Assembly (NCBI GenBank): GCA_937924505.1
Contig: CALDSR010000039.1
Span: 7,176-71,175 of the forward strand
Reading direction: 5' to 3'
DNA length: 64,000 nt
From: an uncultured Granulosicoccus sp.
Lineage (GTDB): Bacteria > Pseudomonadota > Gammaproteobacteria > Granulosicoccales > Granulosicoccaceae
Positions 8,008 to 16,114 of this stretch are shown here, piece after piece; positions within the stretch are counted from its first letter, which is position 1, and every line of letters begins with the position of its first letter. The notes below the pieces were generated by a model. That model was given only the letters and a program-made list of their open reading frames with translations. It made no database searches and had not been told where the DNA came from. A program made the translations under genes and the position numbers.

Positions 8008-9258
8008 TTAATGTAGATTCGGCTGCGCGCCGGAACCTTTCTCGTCAATCATGTTGCCGTGACGGAATCGGTCCAGTTGAAATTCAGTAGCCACCTCATG
8101 CGGTTGGCCGGTGGCAATCAAATGCGCATAGCACCAGCCACTCGCAGGCGTTGCCTTGAAGCCGCCGTAGCACCAACCACCGTTAAAGAACAAACCCTGT
8201 ACCGGTGTGTGATCAATGAACGGAGAGCCATCCATCGACATGTCCATGACGCCGCCCCACATACGCAGCAACCGCGCTCGTCCGATCATTGGCATGACGG
8301 CCATACCACCCTCGCAGACATCTTCAACGACGGGCAGGTTGCCTCGTTGTGCATAGGTGTTGTAGCCATCTATATCACCACCAAACACGAGACCGCCTTT
8401 ATCTGATTGACTGATATAAAAGTGGCCTGCACCAAAAGTGATAACACCAGGGATAACCGGTTTCAAACCTTCTGACACAAATGCCTGGAGCACATGACTT
8501 TCTATCGGTAGACGGATACCAGCCAGACTCATCAGTCGACTCGATGCACCGGCGACACAGACGGCGATCTTTTTTGCTCTGATTTTGCCGCGGCTTGAAT
8601 CCACACCGACGCAGCGACCGTTTTCCATCGTGAAACCGGTCACCTCGCAGTTCTGAATGATGTCGACACCGCGACTGTCGGCCCCACGCGCGTAACCCCA
8701 GGCGACAGCGTCGTGTCTGACGGATCCACCGCGTGGTTGCCACAAACCACCTTTGATGGGAAAGCGCGCATTCTTGAAGTCCAGGAACGGACATTTTTTT
8801 CGAACGCCTTCTTCGTCGAGCAGAACGGCTCCGGCATCGGATAGATGCATGGCGTTACCGCGACGCGCGTAGGCATCGCGTTGGCCGTCGCTGTGATAGA
8901 GATTGATGATGCCGCGTTGCGACACCATGGCGTTGTAATTGAAATCTTGTTCCAGCCCCTCCCAGAGCTTCATCGACAATTCATAGAATGGTTGATTGCC
9001 GGGTAACAAATAATTGGAACGAATGATCGTCGTGTTGCGCCCGATGTTGCCGGATCCCAGCCAACCTTTTTCCAGTACCGCAACATTCGTGATGCCGTGT
9101 TCCTTGGCCAGGTAATGAGCGGTTGCCAGACCATGTCCACCACCACCGACGATGATGACGTCGTATTCTTTCCTGGGTTCTGGCTCTCGCCACGCCCGTT
9201 GCCAGCCCTTGTTGCCGGTCAGGCCTTCTTTGAAAATTTGCCAGGCTGAATAACGCAT
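8008..9258 (-). CDS. mgdA: N-methylglutamate dehydrogenase subunit A (sarcosine oxidase beta-like)
   Basis: A 416-residue flavoprotein of the DAO/sarcosine oxidase beta family that oxidises the N-methyl amine. It has FAD motif IIVGGGGHG (35-43) and the RHDAVAWGYARG segment, whose His182 aligns with the histidine that covalently binds FMN in SoxB (family knowledge). ATG at 9258 is chosen because AAGGTG precedes it at good distance and the protein then begins MRYSAWQIFKEG as in homologues. It is first gene of the leftward mgdABCD operon, divergent from the GlxA-type regulator, with only 85 bases between starts. Confidence 0.88.
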   Translation of the reverse strand: MRYSAWQIFKEGLTGNKGWQRAWREPEPRKEYDVIIVGGGGHGLATAHYLAKEHGITNVAVLEKGWLGSGNIGRNTTIIRSNYLLPGNQPFYELSMKLWEGLEQDFNYNAMVSQRGIINLYHSDGQRDAYARRGNAMHLSDAGAVLLDEEGVRKKCPFLDFKNARFPIKGGLWQPRGGSVRHDAVAWGYARGADSRGVDIIQNCEVTGFTMENGRCVGVDSSRGKIRAKKIAVCVAGASSRLMSLAGIRLPIESHVLQAFVSEGLKPVIPGVITFGAGHFYISQSDKGGLVFGGDIDGYNTYAQRGNLPVVEDVCEGGMAVMPMIGRARLLRMWGGVMDMSMDGSPFIDHTPVQGLFFNGGWCYGGFKATPASGWCYAHLIATGQPHEVATEFQLDRFRHGNMIDEKGSGAQPNLH

Positions 9259-9321
9259 GCACGTCACCTTTTTGCGGATGACTGGAGGATGGACCCTGCA
9301 TAGGGTTTTGTGTATATCTGA

Positions 9322-9343
9322 AATAGACGTATAGTTGTCTATT
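9322..9343. promoter_or_regulatory. Inverted repeat in the mgdA / regulator divergent region
   Basis: AATAGAC (9322-9328) and GTCTATT (9337-9343) form perfect seven-base arms around an eight-base spacer, immediately before the regulator ATG at 9344 and 64 bases upstream of mgdA. Position and symmetry suggest an operator for one of the two local regulators, probably autoregulatory. Binding is inference. Confidence 0.45.
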
Positions 9344-10315
9344 ATGGACATCCAATTCACACGCAATACACCTTACCGTGTCGGTTTCTTACTGTTGGAC
9401 GGTTTTGCGTTGATGTCTTATTCGTCGGCGATTGAACCGCTTCGAGCGGCCAATCTGTTATCCGATTCGCCTTTGTATTCGATTCGAAATCTGCCAGGTC
9501 ATGGCGCCAGTGCGGTCAGTTCCTCAGGTGCACTGGTACGGGCAGATACGTTTATCGGCGAGCGTGTGGATTTCGATTTGCTGATCGTGGTCGCCGGCGG
9601 TGACCCGGTCAGTGTCGAGCATCCGCGTCTTTTTGAATGGCTAAGGTTGCTCGCAAGTCGTGGTGTCATGATCGGCGGGGTATCTGGCGGGCCCGTCATT
9701 CTCGCCAAAGCCGGCGTGATGCAGCAGCGTCGCATGACGGTCCATTGGGAGCATGCGGAGGCTTTGTCCCTGCTATCGCCACAGGTGGTAATCGAACGAA
9801 CGCTTTATGTCATGGACCGGGATCGAATGACTTGTGCTGGCGGTACGGCTGCCCTCGACATGATGCACGCACTGATATCAAAACAGCACGGCGGTTTCTT
9901 CGCACGTCAGGTGAGTGATTGGTTTTTGCATACCGATATCAGGCCATCTGAAGGTCCGCAGCGATCAGGATTGGCCGAACGTTATAAAGTCAATGATCGA
10001 ATGGTGCTGATGGCTATTGAGTTGATGGAGGACCACTTGGCTGATCCTCTCGAGCTTGATCAGATGGCACGTATCGTTGGTGTCAGCACACGGCAGTTGA
10101 ACCGGCTGTTTGCCCAGAAGCTGAATGTCAGCACCGTGCGCTTTTACCGGTCCCTTCGTCTGGAGAAGGCACGCGAGCTGTTGCAGCAGACCACGCTGAA
10201 TATCGCCGAGATATCCTCTGCGACCGGTTTTGCAAATTCAGCACACTTTTCGCGTCGCTTCAGTGCGCAATACGAACGTCCACCATCAACGTTTCGACGG
10301 CCGATTTCAGGTTAA
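9344..10315 (+). CDS. GlxA-family AraC-type transcriptional regulator
   Basis: A 323-residue regulator: an N-terminal DJ-1/PfpI-like amidotransferase-fold sensor (about 10-180, with VVAGGDPV and GVSGGPVILAKAG) and a C-terminal AraC double helix-turn-helix (about 215-318, with MARIVGVSTRQLNRLFAQ and SATGFANSAHFSRRF). The PfpI nucleophile cysteine is replaced (GVSGG), as is usual for regulators that only sense ligands. It is divergent from mgdA and followed by an amidotransferase after nine bases, so it probably activates mgdABCD and perhaps gmaS in response to a methylamine-pathway metabolite. ATG 9344 is preferred over TTG 9335. Confidence 0.88.
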   Translation: MDIQFTRNTPYRVGFLLLDGFALMSYSSAIEPLRAANLLSDSPLYSIRNLPGHGASAVSSSGALVRADTFIGERVDFDLLIVVAGGDPVSVEHPRLFEWLRLLASRGVMIGGVSGGPVILAKAGVMQQRRMTVHWEHAEALSLLSPQVVIERTLYVMDRDRMTCAGGTAALDMMHALISKQHGGFFARQVSDWFLHTDIRPSEGPQRSGLAERYKVNDRMVLMAIELMEDHLADPLELDQMARIVGVSTRQLNRLFAQKLNVSTVRFYRSLRLEKARELLQQTTLNIAEISSATGFANSAHFSRRFSAQYERPPSTFRRPISG

Positions 10316-10324
10316 ACTGATTTG

Positions 10325-11068
10325 ATGAACATACTTGTACTGCAGCACGAAAAAGTAGAACACCCGGGTATCTTTCGCGAATTTCTCGCCGAGGATGGAC
10401 ATCGCTGGACGGCGATCGAGCTTGATGAAGGCGAGCCATTGCCAACGTCGCTTGATGGTTATGATGCCCTTTGGGTTTTGGGTGGTCCAATGGATGTTTG
10501 GCAGGAAGAGGAGCATCCCTGGTTAGTCGCTGAAAAGGCATTCATCAAAGAGGCCGTTGAGCAACGCGGTTTGCCGTATCTGGGTTTGTGTCTTGGTCAT
10601 CAATTGTTGGCTGAAGCACTCGGCGGTTCTTGCGGTCCTTCCGAACAACCTGAAATTGGTGTTCTTGATGTTCAGCTAACGGAAGAGGGGGCCAGTGGCG
10701 TTTTTCTGGATGATGTGCCCACAACACTGAAGGCCTTGCAGTGGCATAGCGCCGAGATCAAGACGATGCCACCTGGTGCAAGTTGTCTTGCCACGTCAGA
10801 TGCCTGTGCCGTGCAGGCCATGTGTTGGGGTCCGCGCGCTTATTCACTGCAATTTCATGTTGAAATTGAAGCGGATACGGTGGACATATGGTCGCGCATA
10901 CCGGAGTACCGGGATGCCTTACAGGCGGCGCTTGGCGAAAATGGTGTTGATATCCTGGCTGAAGCGGCGAGTGCCGAGATGGCGAACTTCAACAAAATGG
11001 CGGAACGTATCTACATCAACTGGTTACAGACGGCTGCGCGTCCTGCATCGGGAGCTGCGCGTGCGTAG
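10325..11068 (+). CDS. Type 1 glutamine amidotransferase (GATase class I)
   Basis: A 247-residue stand-alone class I glutaminase-fold protein. The triad is visible: Cys89 in GLCLGHQLL, His178 and Glu180 in LQFHVEIEAD. It resembles GuaA-type domain proteins that lack a synthase domain. It begins nine bases after the regulator, so the two are likely co-transcribed within the methylamine island. Hydrolysis or transfer of the amide of gamma-glutamylmethylamide or a related gamma-glutamyl compound is an attractive but unproven role. Confidence 0.82.
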   Translation: MNILVLQHEKVEHPGIFREFLAEDGHRWTAIELDEGEPLPTSLDGYDALWVLGGPMDVWQEEEHPWLVAEKAFIKEAVEQRGLPYLGLCLGHQLLAEALGGSCGPSEQPEIGVLDVQLTEEGASGVFLDDVPTTLKALQWHSAEIKTMPPGASCLATSDACAVQAMCWGPRAYSLQFHVEIEADTVDIWSRIPEYRDALQAALGENGVDILAEAASAEMANFNKMAERIYINWLQTAARPASGAARA

Positions 11069-11086
11069 CAAGGCGCATGGTTGCGT

Positions 11087-11788
11087 TTAGAAACCAAAAC
11101 CGTAGCTAAAAAATGCGACATCGTCTTGAATCAAGTCGCCACCGTCAATGCGTAACCACTGCTTGCGATAGCTGTAGCGCAATGATCCGGTCGGTATCCT
11201 GAGGGATATTCCAGCTTCGAATTCCGCTTGTTCGACATCCTCGCCGCGGTTTGCATCTAGTTCAGCTGACAACTGTACGTTATCCGCGGGACGATGCAGG
11301 GCGACGGCGCGAGCCACGCCAATGGCTTCGGATGTTTCTGTCCCGGATTCGAAATCGAATTGCTGAGCACCGGCGCCAATCTCGGCAAAGACGTTTGTGG
11401 TGTCAGTGCGGATCAGCTCATAGCCCACTCCCCCGACCAGATACCTGGACTGATCAATCAACAAGTTGCCATTGACCCCGAATCGGCCGTCGCCAAACAG
11501 ATAGGCGTTGTCGGTGAACCAAAAACGGGGTGCGTAGCCGAGCTCATAACTGTTGTTCGCGTCACTGTCTCGTCGCCATTCCGCGTAAACGAAATGAGTG
11601 AGAGGGCGCACATTGTTGGTTGCCCGAAGGCGCAAGCGGGTGTTCTCTGTGGCCTCACTTATTTCAGTCCCCCCTTCAAGGCCGATATCCCAGTCGGCGT
11701 GCACGAGTGGTGAGCTGAGCATCAGCGCTAGTGATATTGTCATTACTGACTGCAAACGGTAATTTCCAGTTTTACAATCGAGGTTCAT
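11087..11788 (-). CDS. Putative outer-membrane beta-barrel protein (DUF481-like)
   Basis: A 233-residue exported protein: a hydrophobic leader (MTISLALMLSSPLVHA, residues 16-31) followed by alternating amphipathic strands rich in Tyr, Arg and Gly, ending in aromatic FFSYGFGF, the C-terminal Phe expected by the Bam machinery. The pattern resembles DUF481 salt-inducible outer-membrane proteins. It lies convergent to the amidotransferase and directly downstream (16 bases) of the GntR regulator on the same strand, so may be co-transcribed with it. A later start at Met16 is possible. Function unknown. Confidence 0.65.
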   Translation of the reverse strand: MNLDCKTGNYRLQSVMTISLALMLSSPLVHADWDIGLEGGTEISEATENTRLRLRATNNVRPLTHFVYAEWRRDSDANNSYELGYAPRFWFTDNAYLFGDGRFGVNGNLLIDQSRYLVGGVGYELIRTDTTNVFAEIGAGAQQFDFESGTETSEAIGVARAVALHRPADNVQLSAELDANRGEDVEQAEFEAGISLRIPTGSLRYSYRKQWLRIDGGDLIQDDVAFFSYGFGF

Positions 11789-11803
11789 TGTCAGTCAGTC
11801 ATT

Positions 11804-12490
11804 TTACGTGGCAGCCGCTCGTGTTAATGATAGTCGAGCGCCTTCGAGATGCTCTTTCATTGCGTTAGCTGCTCGTTCTGGCTCACGCATGCGAATCGCA
11901 GCGAGTATTTGGCGGTGTTGATCGTTGTAGGTGATTATCGTTTCACGGTTCAACGTCAGTTGTCGCATGCGCGCCCATTCATCTTGAATTCGGACTGAAT
12001 TGATTTGTCCCATCATCCAGACCAGCAAACTGTTTCCGGCAGACTCGGCGAGTAAGGTGTGAAAGGCCATGTCAGCCTGTGAAAAGCTCACGGCATCGTC
12101 AATGCTGCTTTCCATGGTTTCAGCCAAGGCTTCAAGTGCATCCAGTTCTTGTGGACGCGTATGCAAAACGGCGAGTCGACAGAGATGTGGCTCCAGTGCA
12201 AAACGTGCATCAATCAATTCAAGCGGGCGAGTCGATTCGACAATGGCGTTGACTTGCCCCAGCGGGTCGAAACTGACGTAGCTACCAGAGCCAGCGCGGA
12301 TTTCCACCATCCCTTCATCGGCCAGACGATTGAGTGCTTCGCGCACAGTGCCGCGCGCGACGCCATATTGGTTGGCCAGCACTCGCTCAGGTGGCAAACG
12401 TTCTTTGGCAACAAGATTCCCGGCGATAATTTCACGTCTGAGATGGCCGGCAATTTCGGTGGATCCTTTGCGTCTGGTTACATCATTCAT
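11804..12490 (-). CDS. GntR-family (FadR subfamily) transcriptional regulator
   Basis: A 228-residue repressor-type protein: winged HTH at about 8-75 (EIAGHLRREIIAGNLVAKER, RGTVREALNRLADEGMVEIR) and an alpha-helical FCD ligand-binding domain (about 90-220), whose usual metal-binding His/Asp residues lie in the DMAFHTLLAESAGN region. It is divergent from gmaS, with a 234-base region holding six CCAAT/ATTGG words between the two starts. It is the best candidate for control of the gmaS-mgs-tmo-tdm operon. Its ligand is unknown; a methylated amine or gamma-glutamylmethylamide is inference. Confidence 0.88.
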   Translation of the reverse strand: MNDVTRRKGSTEIAGHLRREIIAGNLVAKERLPPERVLANQYGVARGTVREALNRLADEGMVEIRAGSGSYVSFDPLGQVNAIVESTRPLELIDARFALEPHLCRLAVLHTRPQELDALEALAETMESSIDDAVSFSQADMAFHTLLAESAGNSLLVWMMGQINSVRIQDEWARMRQLTLNRETIITYNDQHRQILAAIRMREPERAANAMKEHLEGARLSLTRAAAT

Positions 12491-12511
12491 GGCTGGAAAA
12501 CTCCCTGTAAC

Positions 12512-12702
12512 TAATCCAATATTAAACCAATTATCGGATTATTACACCAATTGCTGAGTATTGGATCATAAAAGGTTGCAAATCGGTCCAATCATGAATA
12601 ATCTGCGACGACTTAGACAGGTTTCCTGCTATCGCCGGTATTGCGCTGTTTGAGTGTGCATGCGAGTCATGTTGCTCGCAGCGTATGACGATCAAATCCA
12701 AT
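12512..12702. promoter_or_regulatory. Clustered CCAAT/ATTGG words upstream of gmaS
   Basis: CCAAT occurs at 12516-12520, 12527-12531, 12547-12551, 12588-12592 and 12698-12702, and ATTGG at 12560-12564. The third and the inverted copy form CCAAT-N8-ATTGG. A larger repeat TAATCC (12512-12517) / GGATTA (12536-12541) surrounds the first two. The cluster fills the divergent GntR-gmaS promoter region and probably includes the operator of the GntR or GlxA regulator. Binding is inferred. Confidence 0.5.
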
Positions 12703-12724
12703 CAACAGTTTGAGGAGAAGTGGA

Positions 12725-14206
12725 GTGGCTACGACAGATCTTGAAAAGTTTGTGAACGCCGATGGGCGCGATCAGAAGATCAAAGAGGTGCGTGCAAAAA
12801 TCGATGAGCTAGGCATCGACTATCTCTACTTACAGTTTGTTTCGGTGACCGGCAAGATCATGGGAAAGGGTATTCCTGCTGATCACTGGGAATCGGTTGC
12901 GATGAAAGGTTTTCAGCTCGTGTACGGCGCGACCGTCAATTTGTTCATGAACCGCGCAGGTGAGTACCTGGGCTACGGCCCTGAAGCCGCAGAACTTGTC
13001 GGTATCCCTGAACCGGATACCTTTATGCAATTGCCCTGGGACAAACGTATCGGCCGATTTTATTGCACCTTGTTCCGCAATCGCGAAGAAAAAGAGAATC
13101 CTGGAGGCTTCCTGACCGCTGACAGCCGCGGCAACTTGCGACGCATGCATGAATCATTTTCCGAAAAGCACAATGGTCTGAAGTTGCGTGTCGGAACCGA
13201 GCCCGAAATGATGTGGCTCAAGTTTGACGAGAACGGAAAACCGAAAGACGGTTTTTCAAAGCCTTATTGCTATCACATCGATCAGTTTGAAAGCCTGCGT
13301 CCGGTTTACATGAAAGTGCTGGAGTATTCGCGTGCCATGGGTCTGGACATGATTCAGGGTGACCACGAGGACGCTCCTGGTCAACTGGAACTCAACTGGA
13401 TGTTCGACGACGTGATGCGTAATGCTGATCGCTTGACCACCTACCGTCAGATCTGTGCACAAGTGGCGCGCGAGTTCGGTATTTTTGCCTGCTTCATGAC
13501 CAAGCCGTTTGAAGGTGTGTCAGCTTCCGGCTGTCACCACAATATGTCCTTGTGGCATAGCGGTGAGGATAACCTGGTCAAGTGTGGTAACGATCCTTCA
13601 AACCTGCCGGGTATGGCTGAGAATTATATGTATGTCAGAGGCGGTGAAAACACCTTTATGCCAGATGGTAATGACCCGCAAATGCCGCAACAGGCCGGGC
13701 TTGAAGCAATTGGTGGCATCGTGCATCACTTGCGCGCATTGACGGCCATTGGCTGTTCAACGGTCAACTCGTATCGTCGTTTATGGGATACCGGTTTCTG
13801 GGCACCGGTGTTCGCCGACTGGGGATTCCAGAATCGAACGACAGGGCTTCGTGTGTCAGCCCCGGGACGTTTTGAATATCGTTCGGTGGACTCGATGGTG
13901 AACCCTTATCTTATGGGCTCCACGATTCTTGCCGCCGCCGATGACGGTATTGATAACAAACTCGATCCAGGTGAGCCGGAAGAGCGCAATATCTATGAAG
14001 CGATCAAGGCGGGCAAGGACGTCAAGAAGCTTCCTTTGACGTTGGGCGAAGCGCTTGAAGCCCTGGCGGATGATGAAGTCGTGCAACGCGGAATGCCCGG
14101 TGAGATGTACGGACTGTTCCACGAATACAAATCAGATGAATGGGCGCGATTCAATTCTTCGGTTACCGATTGGGATCACGACACTTATATGGAGTGCTTG
14201 CCTTAG
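12725..14206 (+). CDS. gmaS: Gamma-glutamylmethylamide synthetase (glutamine synthetase-like)
   Basis: A 493-residue glutamine-synthetase-fold ligase making gamma-glutamylmethylamide from glutamate, methylamine and ATP. GS elements are visible: VGTEPEMMW and GDHEDAPGQLELNW (metal/glutamate site), CFMTKPFEGVSASGCHHNMS (ATP/glutamate site) and a C-terminal PGRFEYRSVD segment with the Arg of the active site. First gene of a long operon with mgsABC, as in known N-methylglutamate pathway clusters; that context separates it from GlnA. GTG 12725 is chosen because GAGGAG (12712-12717) lies seven bases upstream, and the in-frame TTG at 12710 would have none. Confidence 0.9.
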   Translation: MATTDLEKFVNADGRDQKIKEVRAKIDELGIDYLYLQFVSVTGKIMGKGIPADHWESVAMKGFQLVYGATVNLFMNRAGEYLGYGPEAAELVGIPEPDTFMQLPWDKRIGRFYCTLFRNREEKENPGGFLTADSRGNLRRMHESFSEKHNGLKLRVGTEPEMMWLKFDENGKPKDGFSKPYCYHIDQFESLRPVYMKVLEYSRAMGLDMIQGDHEDAPGQLELNWMFDDVMRNADRLTTYRQICAQVAREFGIFACFMTKPFEGVSASGCHHNMSLWHSGEDNLVKCGNDPSNLPGMAENYMYVRGGENTFMPDGNDPQMPQQAGLEAIGGIVHHLRALTAIGCSTVNSYRRLWDTGFWAPVFADWGFQNRTTGLRVSAPGRFEYRSVDSMVNPYLMGSTILAAADDGIDNKLDPGEPEERNIYEAIKAGKDVKKLPLTLGEALEALADDEVVQRGMPGEMYGLFHEYKSDEWARFNSSVTDWDHDTYMECLP

Positions 14207-14304
14207 GCATGGGTTGAGGCAGCATTTCAGGTTTTTATGGCGGGTTGCATGAGGGTGATCCGCTGTTCCGGTTTTTATTACTAACTTACAGGAGCACAGA
14301 TTTT

Positions 14305-15240
14305 ATGTGCGGAATAGCAGGATTGATACACAAGGGCAAAAGCTCGAGTGTTGGGTCCGAGATGACATCAATGCTTCAGGCATTGAAGCATCGCGGCCCG
14401 GATTCGACCGGATTTGCCGTGTACGGTGAACCGAGCGATGGTGATTACGTCATGCGCGTGAAAGTTGCAGAGCGCGAAGATATGGACAGCGGTCGTGGCA
14501 TTCATGATGTTCTCAAGCAACGTATCGGCGAGGTCGAAGCGGTGCTCACCGAACACAATGCAACCATCAAGGAAAAGGAAAATGCGACACCCTATGCCTT
14601 GCGTTATCTGTTGAAGCACAGCGGTGATACGGAAGACATGGCTCGGCATATCGAAGAGCTTGAAGGGGTCGAGATCCTGTCGCTCGGTAATGGCCTTGAA
14701 TTGATCAAGGATCTCGGTGATGCAGGACAAGTGTCCGAACAATATGGTTTGGGCAGTTTTAATGGTACCCATGCGATTGGACATACCCGCATGGCCACAG
14801 AATCAGATGTGGATATTCGTTCAGCACACCCTTATTGGGCCTTTCCTTATAACGATGTCTGCGTTGTTCATAATGGTCAGATTACCAATTACTGGCTGAT
14901 GCGCCGAGATATGGAACGTAAGGGGCATCGCTTCATGTCCAGTTGTGATTCAGAGTTGCTGGCGGTGTACACCGCTGACAATCTGAACAATGGTGTCAGC
15001 CTTGAAGACAGCTTGCGCCGCTCGATAGAGGAAATCGATGGTGTCTTCACCTACCTTGTCGCGACAAAAGATCAGCTAGGTATGGCAAAGGACACCATGG
15101 CGGCCAAACCGCTGGTGTTATACGAAAGTGATGATCTGATCGCAATGGCGTCAGAGGAGGTTGCTATCCGCGCGATCCTGCCTCAGGAAATCGATACAAC
15201 TGATCCCTACGATGAGGAGGTTCGAGTATGGCAAGCGTAA
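14305..15240 (+). CDS. mgsA: N-methylglutamate synthase subunit A (class II amidotransferase-like)
   Basis: A 311-residue class II (Ntn) glutamine-amidotransferase domain protein related to the N-terminal part of glutamate synthase and to GlxB. It starts MCGIAGLIHKG, so Cys2 becomes the N-terminal nucleophile after Met removal; KHRGPDSTGFAVYG and [17 protein letters not shown] follow. The start at 14305 is fixed by Cys2 and preceded by an AGGAG-type ribosome site. The end overlaps mgsB by 13 bases. Together with MgsB and MgsC it would convert gamma-glutamylmethylamide to N-methylglutamate (family knowledge). Confidence 0.88.
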   Translation: MCGIAGLIHKGKSSSVGSEMTSMLQALKHRGPDSTGFAVYGEPSDGDYVMRVKVAEREDMDSGRGIHDVLKQRIGEVEAVLTEHNATIKEKENATPYALRYLLKHSGDTEDMARHIEELEGVEILSLGNGLELIKDLGDAGQVSEQYGLGSFNGTHAIGHTRMATESDVDIRSAHPYWAFPYNDVCVVHNGQITNYWLMRRDMERKGHRFMSSCDSELLAVYTADNLNNGVSLEDSLRRSIEEIDGVFTYLVATKDQLGMAKDTMAAKPLVLYESDDLIAMASEEVAIRAILPQEIDTTDPYDEEVRVWQA

Positions 15241-16097
15241 CTGATGCCGAATTGCAAGGCATGAGCCAGGAAGAACGTGCTGCTGCGCTGGGTATGACAA
15301 CCGAGCAGTTGACGGGACGTTCATTGTTGATTGAATTTGACCCGGAGGCAGAGGAACGTTTCACCTATCCCTGGGCGCCGGATGTTTATTACAACAAGCG
15401 TACTGAAATCGACGCTGACGATATGACAGCGACTGAGGTCAACAATCGTGCGCGTGAATTGATGGAAGAGGGTTTTGGCCACATTGTTATCAAGAACCCA
15501 CGTGGTATGCATTCGCTTGGCGTCGGTATTCTCAATCGCTTGACGCTGGAGTTTGAGGGGTCGCTGGGTTATTTCGCGGTTGGTCTTATCGATGGACCTA
15601 ATGTTCGTATCAAAGGCCGTGTGGGCTGGTCCTGCGGCGAGAACATGATGTCAGGCACCGTTGTCATAGAAAAAAATGCTGGTTCAACGTTTGGTGCTGC
15701 AATTCGCGGTGGCGATCTCGTCTGCCGAGGTTCGGTAGGTTCCCGTACCGGCATTGATCAGAAAGGTGGCACGATCATCGTCGGTGGTGATACCGGAGCC
15801 TTGTCCGGGTTCATGATGCAGCGTGGTCGCATGATTGTCTGTGGTAACGCTGGCAAGAATCTTGGCGATTCCATGTACGACGGTACTATTTTCGTCGGTG
15901 GTGAAATCAAATCCTGTGGTGTGGACGCGGTTGAAGCTGAATTGACAGACCTGGACAAGAAATGGTTGACACGCAAGCTTCAGCAATACGATCTGATGCC
16001 TAAAGAGGGCGTTGATAACTACACCAAGATCGTGGCGGGCAAGCAGCTGTGGAATTACGACAATCTTGAGCCAAACGAAAAGAAACTCATTCTGTAA
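15228..16097 (+). CDS. mgsB: N-methylglutamate synthase subunit B (GXGXG domain)
   Basis: A 289-residue protein with the beta-helix GXGXG domain of glutamate synthase (GXSCGENMMSGTVVIEKNAG-like turns; VGSRTGIDQKGGTIIVGGDTG; GNAGKNLGDSMYDGTIFVGG). The first 75 residues are a separate leader rich in Glu and Asp. In glutamate synthase this domain is structural and helps form the ammonia tunnel. Here it would shape the methylamine channel between MgsA and MgsC (inference). It starts inside mgsA with GAGGAGG in front (15213-15219) and is followed by mgsC after 17 bases. Confidence 0.87.
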   Translation: MASVTDAELQGMSQEERAAALGMTTEQLTGRSLLIEFDPEAEERFTYPWAPDVYYNKRTEIDADDMTATEVNNRARELMEEGFGHIVIKNPRGMHSLGVGILNRLTLEFEGSLGYFAVGLIDGPNVRIKGRVGWSCGENMMSGTVVIEKNAGSTFGAAIRGGDLVCRGSVGSRTGIDQKGGTIIVGGDTGALSGFMMQRGRMIVCGNAGKNLGDSMYDGTIFVGGEIKSCGVDAVEAELTDLDKKWLTRKLQQYDLMPKEGVDNYTKIVAGKQLWNYDNLEPNEKKLIL

Positions 16098-16114
16098 TCC
16101 TGGGAAAATGACAA

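Noticed and set aside
4109..9258. Sarcosine oxidase SoxBDAG
   Set aside because: Same family, but gene context with gmaS and mgsABC favours N-methylglutamate dehydrogenase; no glyA, purU or betaine-demethylation genes are adjacent.
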